A DNA stretch of 56,251 bases from an uncultured Ruminococcus sp. (lineage in GTDB: Bacteria; Bacillota; Clostridia; Monoglobales; Monoglobaceae), in the NCBI GenBank assembly GCA_902760955.1, contig CACWIG010000008.1, positions 1 to 56,251 of the forward strand. Direction: 5' to 3'. Shown piece by piece: positions 43,595-53,405 of this stretch. A program made the position numbers and the translations under genes. Under the pieces are notes generated by a model. The model did not search any database and was not told where the DNA came from. It saw only the letters and a program-made list of their open reading frames with translations. Within the stretch, counting starts at the first letter, position 1; each line of letters starts with the position of its first letter.

Positions 43595-44767
43595 TTAAAA
43601 ATAACTTACCTTTATGCGCTTTCCCATTTTTGTCAAACATTCGGAAAGTCCTTTTACCAAATTCATTTTTATATTAAAGTTAATAGGCAAGTCAGGGTTT
43701 TGATGTGCAGGATTTATTGCACGTCCCACATAAAAGTTTATGTCGGTTGACTCCTCAAAAAGCATTCTCGATATCAAAGATGCGCCATCACGGCCGAACT
43801 CCCATATTTCGTACAGCTTATTTTCGGAAATAAAGTCTTCCGCATATTCCAAAACCTTGTTCACGGTGATTACACCCTCTGTTACCAAGTCAACACCTTC
43901 GATTTCAGCAATAGGAGGAATTTCCTTCGACTCAAATTTAAGTGTTGGCTTTACCTCTTTGCCGAGGAATTTAGCGGCTATGGACGAGGTGGTTCCGCCG
44001 CAAACAATATGCTTGCCTTCCTTTGCAAAGAAAAGCGACATCATTTTGTTGCAATCATCAGGGTTAGACGGCGGTCCAAAGAGGATATTCATCGGATTGC
44101 GTTTTCTTATCTTAACCACACAAGCCGTAGCATCATCACCAGGTTCGTTGCCGTATAACTTGTTTACTTCATCAATCAGGATTGTCGCAAGTGTTTTGGC
44201 ATTATAGCCTGCACACTCTACTGTTTCCACAAAATCGATTATCTCAGACATCTTCCAGCCAAAGTTGTATGCAAGACCTATCCCTGCGTGAGGGCATCCG
44301 TCACTCATTGCAACAAATACATCATTCTCCAGAAGTCTGATTTTTGAACGATAAATTTTTTTATCTCCTACTATATACTCATCCTTTGGATAGTCATAAT
44401 TCGCACCATCTCTCAGCATAATAACCTGTGGGTTATCATATTGGATTATCTCTGCATATTCATTGTCAACTATATGAATAATTGTAAATGTAGAGTACGC
44501 AACACCTCTGACCGAGCAAACAGGCAATGTTGCCGCAACTGTTGACACACATTCTTCAACGGACAAATCCGCTGCCATTAGTGTGGATATTATCTTTGAT
44601 GTCAATGTAGATAATATGCTTGCTTTAACTCCGCTGCCAAGTCCGTCTGCCAAAACAATTATCAGCGAGTTATCATTGTTGTTTACTACATCTATATGGT
44701 CACCGCAAAGCTCCTCACCGTAATGGTTTATGCTTCTGTAACCTATCTCTGCACATAAATCATTCAT
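43595..44767 (-). CDS. SpoIIE/PP2C-family phosphatase linked to hydrogenase
   Basis: 390 residues. The N-terminal ~230 residues are a PP2C/SpoIIE phosphatase: metal-binding VLADGLGSG (about 40-48), FVAMSDGCPHAG and NEPGDDATACVV. The last ~160 residues are a separate domain with VCGGTTSSIAAKFLG, found with hydrogenase gene clusters. The ATG at 44767 has AAGGAG upstream and overlaps hydS by 8 bases. Such phosphatases sit beside sensory HydS hydrogenases in hfs-type clusters and probably relay the redox/H2 signal. Confidence 0.87.
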   Translation of the reverse strand: MNDLCAEIGYRSINHYGEELCGDHIDVVNNNDNSLIIVLADGLGSGVKASILSTLTSKIISTLMAADLSVEECVSTVAATLPVCSVRGVAYSTFTIIHIVDNEYAEIIQYDNPQVIMLRDGANYDYPKDEYIVGDKKIYRSKIRLLENDVFVAMSDGCPHAGIGLAYNFGWKMSEIIDFVETVECAGYNAKTLATILIDEVNKLYGNEPGDDATACVVKIRKRNPMNILFGPPSNPDDCNKMMSLFFAKEGKHIVCGGTTSSIAAKFLGKEVKPTLKFESKEIPPIAEIEGVDLVTEGVITVNKVLEYAEDFISENKLYEIWEFGRDGASLISRMLFEESTDINFYVGRAINPAHQNPDLPINFNIKMNLVKGLSECLTKMGKRIKVSYF

Positions 44768-46436
44768 CAGCAATCGTCTCCTTGAGTTTTGTCAGTGCAA
44801 TTTTTGTTTCAGCCGCTGTTTCGCCAAGCAATGATGCAATATCCTGAACAATACGCATCTGGCGGTCAACAACCTTATCGGCAACCTCAATGGTCTGCAT
44901 ACCTATTCTCTCACGCTTTTCCTTGCCTTTTTCCTCTTCGGTGACATCTCTGAGCATACAAATCAAAAGATGATATTCCTTATCGGGAACAATAGTAGCC
45001 TCTACATATTTATCATATTCGGCAAGGTACATTCTTTTGTTCTCTACAGAATGTCCTGTGTTTAACACATTCACAAATTCAATAGGATCCATAATTCTGA
45101 CAACAGGCTCTCCCATAACGTCAGCTGCCGAGCGAACATTAAAAATCTTCTTTGCAGATTTGTTTACAAGCTGAACTTCAAGCTGTTCATTTACAACTAT
45201 AATTCCGTTTGGAGTGTTGTTTACAATGTTATCCGAAAAGCTCTCTGCCTTATCTTTTAGGAAGGGCAGACACATAGAAATCTCAGCCTTTCCCTGAAAT
45301 ACAGCAATCGCCTTTTCGCGGCAGGTATCATATCCGCAAGAGCCGCAGTTCAGCATATCCTCAGGCTTATACTTACCCATATTAAGCAGAACTTCTCTGA
45401 GTTCTTCATCTGTCGGTTCAGGCAACTTTTTGCTAATCGCTTCAATATTCTTAACCAAAATATGCGACTCAGGCTGTTCCACATCAAAATCTTTTTCTCC
45501 TGCATAATCAACTACCGCCTTATACTCACGCACAGGCGAGAAGTTGAATTTTTCCATTATCGGTCCTGATATGCAACTGCCCGAACAAGCCGACATCTCA
45601 ATAAAGCATTTATGAATACTTCCGTTTTCGATATCCTTCAGGGCGGCAATACAATTATCCGTACCATCTATTGCCATATATGTATAGTCAGCAAGTCTTT
45701 CCTGCATTGTTCCGAGTATTCCGCCTGTTGTGGGGAATAGTCTTGCACGACTTTCTTCAGTATCGTCTACACCCTTTTCAATGGTAATTCCCTCATTTTT
45801 AAGCAATGCGGAAAGCTCCTCGAAAGTAAGAACAGCATCAACTATATTTCCGTAATAATCAGCCTCATCCTTTTTGGCAAGACAAGGGCCGATAAAAACC
45901 ACCTGAGCATCAGGATACCGCCTCTTTATATCAAGAGCGTGTGCCTGCATAGGCGAAACAGTTTTCGCAAGATACGGAAGAACATTGGGAAAATACTTCT
46001 GTATAAGAAGATTTACCGAGTGACAGCAGGAGGATATTAAGATATTGGGGGACTCCTCTTTGAGTATTCTCATATACTCATTTTTGACAACTGTTGCTCC
46101 AATCGCCGTTTCCTCAGCGTCATAAAACCCTAATTTTTTCAGAGCCGCACGCATAGACTCAATTCCCACACCATCGTAGTTTGCAATAAACGACGGAGCA
46201 ATACTTGCGATAACAGGCTTATCGCTTTCCAGCATCACTCTTACCTTTTCTGTTTCGTCGGCAATCTCTTTTGCATTCTGAGGACAGACAACAAAACAAT
46301 GCCCGCAAAGTATACATTCGTTTCCGATTATATGAGCTTGGTTGCCCGAAAAACGAATTGCCTTAACAGGACAATGTCTGATACATTTATAACAATTCTT
46401 ACAATTTGACTTTTTAAATTTCAACCATTCAGCCAT
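44760..46436 (-). CDS. hydS: Sensory [FeFe]-hydrogenase with PAS domain (HydS, group C-like)
   Basis: 558 residues. Two N-terminal [4Fe-4S] motifs are present (CKNCYKCIRHCP, CILCGHCFVVCP). The H-cluster-type domain has SSCCHS (135-140), GPCLAKK (183-189) and SACSGSC (282-288). A further cluster motif is CGSCGYDTC with a later Cys (364-389). A PAS domain spans about 400-500 and a short helical coiled coil ends the protein. Pro after CC in L1 is replaced by His, fitting low-activity sensory enzymes. It probably senses H2 or redox state and signals through the adjoining phosphatase. Confidence 0.9.
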   Translation of the reverse strand: MAEWLKFKKSNCKNCYKCIRHCPVKAIRFSGNQAHIIGNECILCGHCFVVCPQNAKEIADETEKVRVMLESDKPVIASIAPSFIANYDGVGIESMRAALKKLGFYDAEETAIGATVVKNEYMRILKEESPNILISSCCHSVNLLIQKYFPNVLPYLAKTVSPMQAHALDIKRRYPDAQVVFIGPCLAKKDEADYYGNIVDAVLTFEELSALLKNEGITIEKGVDDTEESRARLFPTTGGILGTMQERLADYTYMAIDGTDNCIAALKDIENGSIHKCFIEMSACSGSCISGPIMEKFNFSPVREYKAVVDYAGEKDFDVEQPESHILVKNIEAISKKLPEPTDEELREVLLNMGKYKPEDMLNCGSCGYDTCREKAIAVFQGKAEISMCLPFLKDKAESFSDNIVNNTPNGIIVVNEQLEVQLVNKSAKKIFNVRSAADVMGEPVVRIMDPIEFVNVLNTGHSVENKRMYLAEYDKYVEATIVPDKEYHLLICMLRDVTEEEKGKEKRERIGMQTIEVADKVVDRQMRIVQDIASLLGETAAETKIALTKLKETIADE

Positions 46437-46454
46437 TTGCAACTCTCCCTTATT

Positions 46455-46709
46455 TTAGGAATTAACCACATCTAAAATATGTTCCTTAAAAAACTCATCA
46501 AAACCGTCAGGTGATACGCCTGTATAAACATCGTCGTTCACCTGTATCGTCACGCCTCCGCGGCTGCACTTTCCAATACAGAAACTGCCCGACAGTACAA
46601 CCTGACCATCAAGCTTATACTTTTCTACCGCCGCTTGCATTTTTTCTACAATTTCCTGCGACCCTTTTAAATGGCAGGAACTTCCGACGCACACTTGCAC
46701 AATAAGCAT
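46455..46709 (-). CDS. Thioredoxin-like [2Fe-2S] ferredoxin (NuoE C-terminal type)
   Basis: 84 residues. The four cluster cysteines are in VCVGSSCHLKG and FCIGKCSRGG, the pattern of the NuoE/HydC C-terminal domain without the N-terminal helical part. It is a paralogue of the next gene upstream. It lies 18 bases before hydS and probably hands electrons to or from it. Confidence 0.88.
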   Translation of the reverse strand: MLIVQVCVGSSCHLKGSQEIVEKMQAAVEKYKLDGQVVLSGSFCIGKCSRGGVTIQVNDDVYTGVSPDGFDEFFKEHILDVVNS

Positions 46710-46736
46710 TTTTCCCCTCCTGGTGTTGAATAACTA

Positions 46737-46979
46737 TTAATGTATGTTTGCTAAAACTTCTTTTTCAAAAAATTCGTCAACTTCGTCCTTGTTAACGGAA
46801 TAATGTTTTTCGTCTATGGTGACACATACACCATCAACGCATTTTCCCATACAAAACGCACCCTTAATAGTAACTCTGTCTCCGAGGTTGTTCTCCTCTA
46901 CAAGCTCCTGAATTCTCTCAACAACAAAGCGAGAGCCCTTTATATGACAAGAACTTCCGATACATATGGTTATCTTCAT
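46737..46979 (-). CDS. Thioredoxin-like [2Fe-2S] ferredoxin, second copy
   Basis: About 80 residues with cysteines in ICIGSSCHIKGS and FCMGKCVDG, clearly related to its downstream neighbour. The ATG at 46979 is preferred because AGAAAGG is only 2 bases before the in-frame ATG at 46988; either is possible. It is the first gene of the long minus-strand operon. Confidence 0.85.
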   Translation of the reverse strand: MKITICIGSSCHIKGSRFVVERIQELVEENNLGDRVTIKGAFCMGKCVDGVCVTIDEKHYSVNKDEVDEFFEKEVLANIH

Positions 46980-47145
46980 ATTTTTCATAACCTTTCTGCC
47001 CTGAAATTTATTTTTAACGTAATCTACCGTGGGCAAGATAAAATACGCATAGCCAAATCATTAATATTTACCATAAATTTGTTGTAATTTCAAAGTCTGT
47101 TAAATTTTTGTCATTGTTTTCATATAATATCAATAATACTATTTC

Positions 47146-47174
47146 ATTATAACACGATTTCCCCTATATTGCAA
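47146..47174 (-). promoter_or_regulatory. Likely promoter of the hydrogenase-Hdr-fumarate reductase operon
   Basis: On the minus strand: TTGCAA (47169-47174), 17 bases, TATAAT (47146-47151). This leaves a 5' leader of about 160 bases before the first ferredoxin gene. No strong terminator is seen in the leader or between genes until the hairpin at 30932. Confidence 0.75.
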
Positions 47175-47284
47175 TAATAATTATTGTACATCTATGTAGA
47201 ATTTTACCGAGTTGCAATAGGTATGTTATAGTAAATAAATACAACTTTATTGTTCCGACCAATTTGTTATATACTCGCAGGCGT

Positions 47285-47313
47285 TTTGCGGTTCGTCGGG
47301 GACGCCGAACCCT
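47285..47313. repeat. Palindromic repeat with altered stem
   Basis: The same layout as the GACGTC repeats, but the outer arms read GGTTCG and CGAACC in place of GGGACG and CGTCCC. The CCTACA flank is retained. Confidence 0.75.
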
Positions 47314-47366
47314 ACAATGTGATGGATTGCATAATTTGCTATTAAATAATCTATCACAAAAAAATA

Positions 47367-47508
47367 GGGGCTGTTAAAAAAGTATAAACCAGCGGTTTGT
47401 CGGAAACCGCCAAACCCTACATTTTGTGTGAAATCTAATCATCATACAAAATTAATTGTAGGGGACGGCATCCCCGACGTCCCGCATAAGCACTTTTTTA
47501 ACAGCCCC
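47367..47508. mobile_element. MITE-like element, copy 2 (142 bp)
   Basis: The ends are perfect 17-bp inverted repeats, GGGGCTGTTAAAAAAGT and ACTTTTTTAACAGCCCC. The inside holds a CGGTTTGTCGGAAACCG palindrome with CCCTACA, the centre TGTGTGAAATCTAATCATCA, and a GACGTC palindrome with TGTAGGG. The whole element matches the reverse complement of 29495-29632. The termini resemble those of IS1182/IS5-like elements in general form, but no transposase is present. Confidence 0.83.
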
Positions 47509-47563
47509 CTGTCAGCCTTAGCTGACGGGAGGGATTATATATGTATTTTACAATACATACCAC

Positions 47564-49162
<1,599 letters not shown>

Positions 49163-49187
49163 TTAACCTCCCTTCATATTTCTCAAC

Positions 49188-49775
49188 TTAATTATTATAG
49201 GTATTTATAATTCCTTCTGCAATACTTCGTTTTGTTCTCCTTGTATCCATAGCTTGCTTTTCAATCAATCTGTGTGCCTCGTCCTCAGTCATTTTCAAGT
49301 TATTTATAAGTGCCCATTTTGCACGATTGATAATCCTGATTTCCTCCATCTTTTCCTCCAGAGTGGCAGTCTTTTTTTCAAACCCTCTGAATTTTTCCTG
49401 TACTGCATAAAGTATCTTAAAAACCTGATGCACCATAGAAGCAGAAATCGGCTTAGAAACTGTTAAAACGCCATAGTCAATAACCTTTTCGGTTATATCG
49501 TCATACATATCGCTTTTTATAAACATCAGTACACCGCTGTTTGTATCAGCAGAAATGTCAAGTGCAAACTTAGTTCCGAACTCGTCGGACAACGGAGTGT
49601 TTATCAGCACAACGTCAAAACCACGCTCTGCATACTTTCGGCGTGCTACACCGATATTTTTAGCGATTTCGATAGGTCCGAACTCATTTTCCGGAAGCAT
49701 AGCTCTGATACTGCCAACAAACTTTTCGGAAGATGACACAATTAGAACACTGTATGTATAATCTTTAAACAGCAT
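49188..49775 (-). CDS. ANTAR-domain response-regulator-like antiterminator
   Basis: 195 residues. The N-terminal receiver-like domain (about 1-120) has VVLINTPLSDEFG where the phosphoacceptor Asp would lie, and a Lys in TVSKPIS. A coiled-coil linker leads to the C-terminal ANTAR domain (about 135-190) with the NRAKWALINNLKMTEDEAHR motif. ANTAR proteins bind paired hairpins in leader RNA and block terminators. Relatives downstream of glnA occur in clostridia (NitR-like). The leader of this same operon contains a terminator (56025-56077), a likely target. Confidence 0.9.
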   Translation of the reverse strand: MLFKDYTYSVLIVSSSEKFVGSIRAMLPENEFGPIEIAKNIGVARRKYAERGFDVVLINTPLSDEFGTKFALDISADTNSGVLMFIKSDMYDDITEKVIDYGVLTVSKPISASMVHQVFKILYAVQEKFRGFEKKTATLEEKMEEIRIINRAKWALINNLKMTEDEAHRLIEKQAMDTRRTKRSIAEGIINTYNN

Positions 49776-49796
49776 TGATTGCTCCCTCCCCAAAAT

Positions 49797-51029
49797 TTAT
49801 TTGCAATATGATGCTATCATCGCCTCCGGTAATCTGCGTTTTACAAAGTCGCTGTTAGCCGCCAATTCCTTTGCAACATTCAGACTCTCTGGCAGCCTTT
49901 TGTATTTAGCTTGTTCCTCTCTTGATACATCAAGGAGATTTACATTAGCAGGCTGATTAAGCTCTTCCTTATTCTTTATACCCTCAAGAGCCGCATAAAT
50001 TATAAGTGCAAAGCATATATATGGGTTTGCCGAAGGGTCGGGAGAGCGAAGCTCTATTCTCTTATACGCACCTGTCGCAATAGGAACACGAATTAGCTGT
50101 GAGCGGTTTTCCGCCGACCAGGCAATAAATTTTGGTACTTTATTTCTTCCGAAGCGGAGGTATGAGTCCTCAACAGGATTGAGAAATGCTGTCATATCAC
50201 ATACTCTGTTCATCAGTCCTGCTATAACATTCGGCATTATATCCTTTTCGCCCTTAATGCTGTGTGCCGCCAGATTAATATGAAAGCTGTTCACAGGCAT
50301 ATCGGGAATAGGATTGGGAGAAAAATCTGCATACAGACCGTTTCGTGCGGCAATGGTTCTTACAACAGAACCAAATGTAACCGCATTGTCTGCCGCTGTC
50401 AACGGGTCGTAGAATTTAAAGTCAATTTCGTTCTGTCCAGGGCCCTCCTCGTGATGTGAAGTTTCAGGAGTGATACCCATTCTCTCAAGTGTCAGACAGA
50501 TTTCTCTTCTTACATTCTCTCCCTTGTCCATAGGTGCAATATCCATATAGCGAGCGTTGTCGTGGGGTATTTTAGTGGGGTTTCCATCTTCGTCCGTCTT
50601 GAACAGGTAGAACTTAAGCTCGGAACCGAAAGTGAACATAAACCCTTCATTCATCGCAGTCTGTACCGCTTCACGCAAAATGCTTCTGCCGTCCAATTCA
50701 AATATCTTTCCGTTTGGATATTTTATATCGCAGAACATTCTTACAACTCTGCCGTGGTCAGGACGCCAAGGCAAAAGCATCAATGTCGACGGGTCAGGAA
50801 ACAAAAACATATCTGAAAATACCTTTCCTTCAAAGCCTGATACGGCAGAGGCATCTATACTGATACCTGACTCAAACGCCCTTTCCAGCTCATCAGGCAT
50901 TATTGAAATGTTCTTTTGGTTTCCGAAAACATCGCAAAAGGCAAGGCGAATGAATTTAACATCCTCCTCGCTTATATACTGCATAACTTCACTCTTTGAA
51001 TAAACCATATTCTGCACCTGCTCTTTCAT
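49797..51029 (-). CDS. glnA: Glutamine synthetase, type I, short divergent form
   Basis: 410 residues, shorter than the usual 440-470. Recognisable parts are the beta-grasp FCDVFGNQKNISIMP, the metal-site SELKFYLF, HHEEGPGQNEIDF, ENRSQLIRVP and ELRSPDPSANPY. The usual NGSGMH substrate motif reads VNSFHIN. The adenylylation tyrosine loop (NLYD/NIYD) reads NVNLLD, so control by adenylylation is unlikely. Context with glutamate synthase argues for a true GS. The start overlaps the GltB3 stop. Confidence 0.9.
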   Translation of the reverse strand: MKEQVQNMVYSKSEVMQYISEEDVKFIRLAFCDVFGNQKNISIMPDELERAFESGISIDASAVSGFEGKVFSDMFLFPDPSTLMLLPWRPDHGRVVRMFCDIKYPNGKIFELDGRSILREAVQTAMNEGFMFTFGSELKFYLFKTDEDGNPTKIPHDNARYMDIAPMDKGENVRREICLTLERMGITPETSHHEEGPGQNEIDFKFYDPLTAADNAVTFGSVVRTIAARNGLYADFSPNPIPDMPVNSFHINLAAHSIKGEKDIMPNVIAGLMNRVCDMTAFLNPVEDSYLRFGRNKVPKFIAWSAENRSQLIRVPIATGAYKRIELRSPDPSANPYICFALIIYAALEGIKNKEELNQPANVNLLDVSREEQAKYKRLPESLNVAKELAANSDFVKRRLPEAMIASYCK

Positions 51030-51748
51030 TAGTTGGCAACGTACATCTGCTTAAACGGATTTTTGCTGTCGGGAAGAACAACCGTAAAATCACTGTTCAT
51101 AATCTCATCTGCATTAAAACCAAATTTACTGCAAAATTCTTCCACAATATTTCTTATCTCGTCTTTTTCCTGGTCTGTTGCCTTATGTGCGGTAACCTGC
51201 TGAGGAAATTTTATGTCTTTGCAATCGGAACGCAAAAACAGCTTTCCGCCGTGCATACCCGTACAAGGATAGTTACCTACAATATTTTTCCCATCTTGGT
51301 GGAGGCCAAGTACAATTATTGTACCGCCTGCCTGATATTCGCCCAAAAAGCTTCCTGTTCTGCCGCCGATTATAAGGGTGGGATGCTTTTCTTTATAGGC
51401 TTTCATATGAATACCTGCACGATAGCCTGCATTTCCCTTTATATATATTTCGCCGCCACGCATTGCGTATCCTGCCGCGTCACCGATATTTCCGTTAACA
51501 ATTATTGAACCCTCGTTCATTGTATCACCAACGGCATCCTGTGCATTGCCCGAAACAGTAATGGTAGCACCATTGAGATATGCACCCAAGGCGTTACCCG
51601 GAATGCCCGATATATCTATTTTTCTGTTGCTCATACCCGCGGCAATAAAACGCTGTCCCATACAGCCTGTTATCTCAACGTCACCTTCTATGTTTCTCAG
51701 TTCTTCGTTAAGCTCTTTAAAGTCGAGTCCTGATGCGTTTATAGTCAT
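51029..51748 (-). CDS. GltB3-like GXGXG domain protein of glutamate synthase
   Basis: 239 residues. It is built of the right-handed beta-helix repeats of the glutamate synthase alpha C-terminal domain, with repeated Gly-rich turns such as GNALGAYLNGATITVSGNAQ and GGRTGSFLGEYQAGGTI. It is a separate polypeptide here, as in archaeal-type split GOGAT. It has a structural role in the complex. It starts at the same base that ends the reductase gene. Confidence 0.9.
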   Translation of the reverse strand: MTINASGLDFKELNEELRNIEGDVEITGCMGQRFIAAGMSNRKIDISGIPGNALGAYLNGATITVSGNAQDAVGDTMNEGSIIVNGNIGDAAGYAMRGGEIYIKGNAGYRAGIHMKAYKEKHPTLIIGGRTGSFLGEYQAGGTIIVLGLHQDGKNIVGNYPCTGMHGGKLFLRSDCKDIKFPQQVTAHKATDQEKDEIRNIVEEFCSKFGFNADEIMNSDFTVVLPDSKNPFKQMYVAN

Positions 51749-52977
51749 TATAACACACCTCCCAAATTTTTTCTACGGTAATCTGAAGAAAATGGCAAAA
51801 GTGATGGATCTTTTTTGATTAAATCAAAGTCGATTGTGTTAAGAGGAGTCTTGTTTCTTATTAAAGAAGTGTATATTCCCGTCTTGTCAACCTTGCCGAG
51901 TATAATAAAGCCAACCAATCTGTTATCTTTTATGTAAAGCTTTTTAATACTGTCACCGCTCTTTTCTTCGTACAGTTCGCCGTCATAGCTACCTGCTGTC
52001 ATAATATGATAACCAAAGAAGCCAATTGAGTTCATAGGAATTTGATTATTAAAAACATTCTCACAATCAGCCATATTTACACCTGCACAAAAACCGCCCA
52101 TATAGGCATTTGGCAAAATAGCCATAATCTTTTTGGTATCGCTTGATATATCATTGCTCTCAACAACATCTCCTGCGGCATAAATATTATCAACAGTTGT
52201 TGCCATTCTGTCATCAACGACAACACCTCTGTTTACCTCCGCTCCCACGTCTTTGAGAAGTGCCGTATTAGGTCTGACACCTACAGCCATAACAAGAACG
52301 TCAAAGTCAACAGACGCACCGCTTTTCATTACTGCTGTATTGCCCTTAAACTCCTCTACGCTGTCAGAGAGCATAAACTCTATACCGCTTTCCTCAATTT
52401 TGCCCTGTACCATATCGGCACATCCCTTGTCGAGAATACTCGAAAGAACCTTGTCAGCCAAGTCACAAACCACAATTTTGTCAACTTTATCTTTAAGTCC
52501 TTCTGCACATTTCAAGCCGATAAGACCTGCACCCACAATCAAAACCTTTGAAGATGCATCTATGCTCTTCTCAAGTGCAAGAGTGTCGTCAATGGTCATA
52601 AAGGTAAACTTCTTTTCCACGCTGTCCATACCTTTAATCGGCGGTACAAACGGTGACGAGCCTGTTGCCGCCAACAGCTTATCATATTTATATTCCTTGC
52701 CGTCATCTGTAATAACGGAATTTTTATCTATTTTTGTCACCAAAGAGCCTAAGACAACATCAACATTTTTCTCTTTGTAGAAATCGTCACTTCTGTACTG
52801 CATTTTTTCAATGGTTGTCTTATCTTCAAGGTAATATGAAATAAGCGGTCTTGCATACGGAGAGAACGACTCATCACAAATCATCGTTATCTTACCGTCA
52901 CTATCTGCCGAACGAATGCCGTCAACACAGCCGAGCGAGGCAATACCGCCTCCAATAATAACATAATTCTTCATCAA
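51748..52977 (-). CDS. FAD-dependent NAD(P)H oxidoreductase of the split glutamate synthase
   Basis: 409 residues, two-dinucleotide-binding-domain flavoprotein. FAD motif YVIIGGGIASLGCVDGI (5-21), NAD motif VLIVGAGLIGLKCAEGL (about 144-160) and second FAD motif NIYAAGDVV. It resembles NirB/rubredoxin reductase-like proteins rather than standard GltD. It probably feeds electrons to the ferredoxin and GltB2 subunits. The gene overlaps the ferredoxin gene by 4 bases. Confidence 0.88.
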   Translation of the reverse strand: MMKNYVIIGGGIASLGCVDGIRSADSDGKITMICDESFSPYARPLISYYLEDKTTIEKMQYRSDDFYKEKNVDVVLGSLVTKIDKNSVITDDGKEYKYDKLLAATGSSPFVPPIKGMDSVEKKFTFMTIDDTLALEKSIDASSKVLIVGAGLIGLKCAEGLKDKVDKIVVCDLADKVLSSILDKGCADMVQGKIEESGIEFMLSDSVEEFKGNTAVMKSGASVDFDVLVMAVGVRPNTALLKDVGAEVNRGVVVDDRMATTVDNIYAAGDVVESNDISSDTKKIMAILPNAYMGGFCAGVNMADCENVFNNQIPMNSIGFFGYHIMTAGSYDGELYEEKSGDSIKKLYIKDNRLVGFIILGKVDKTGIYTSLIRNKTPLNTIDFDLIKKDPSLLPFSSDYRRKNLGGVL

Positions 52978-53405
52978 TCTCTCTCCTCAAAAACAATAGC
53001 ATTATTAGGGCAACCCTTAACACAGGCAGGCTCCCCGCAACTGTTGTCGGTACAAAGCTGACACTTTGTAACCGCCTTATTTTCATTCTGAACAAGTGCA
53101 CCATAGGGACAAACGAGAACACAGGTCAAACATCCGATACACTTATCCTTATCAATTTTAACAACGCCGTCCTCTTTAGACAAGGCACCTGATATACACG
53201 ATTTTACACAAATTGCATCATCACAATGTCTGCAAGATACAGCATACATAATTTTGCCGTCTTCTTCTACTCTGATTTTTGGATATATAGCCTTGTCTTT
53301 TAACGCAAGGGACATATTTGCCTCGCCTGTTTCGGCAAAAGCACAATTATATTCACAAAGGTGACATCCCAAACACCATTTTTCATTAACATATATCTTT
53401 CTCAT
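52974..53405 (-). CDS. Polyferredoxin subunit (four [4Fe-4S] motifs, HycB/DmsB-like)
   Basis: 143 residues. Cysteine groups are CLGCHLCEYNCA (12-23), CRHCDDAICVKSC, CIGCLTCVLVCP and CQLCTDNSCGEPACVKGCP. Proteins of this kind shuttle electrons between a reductase and a catalytic subunit. It sits between GltB2 and the FAD oxidoreductase and overlaps both by 4 bases. Confidence 0.9.
   Translation of the reverse strand: MRKIYVNEKWCLGCHLCEYNCAFAETGEANMSLALKDKAIYPKIRVEEDGKIMYAVSCRHCDDAICVKSCISGALSKEDGVVKIDKDKCIGCLTCVLVCPYGALVQNENKAVTKCQLCTDNSCGEPACVKGCPNNAIVFEERD

Noticed and set aside
47096..47114. Rex-like operator upstream of the operon (CTGTTAAATTTTTGTCAT)
   Set aside because: Only one half-site resembles TTGTTAA; the other has three mismatches. 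Too weak to list, although redox control would be sensible here.
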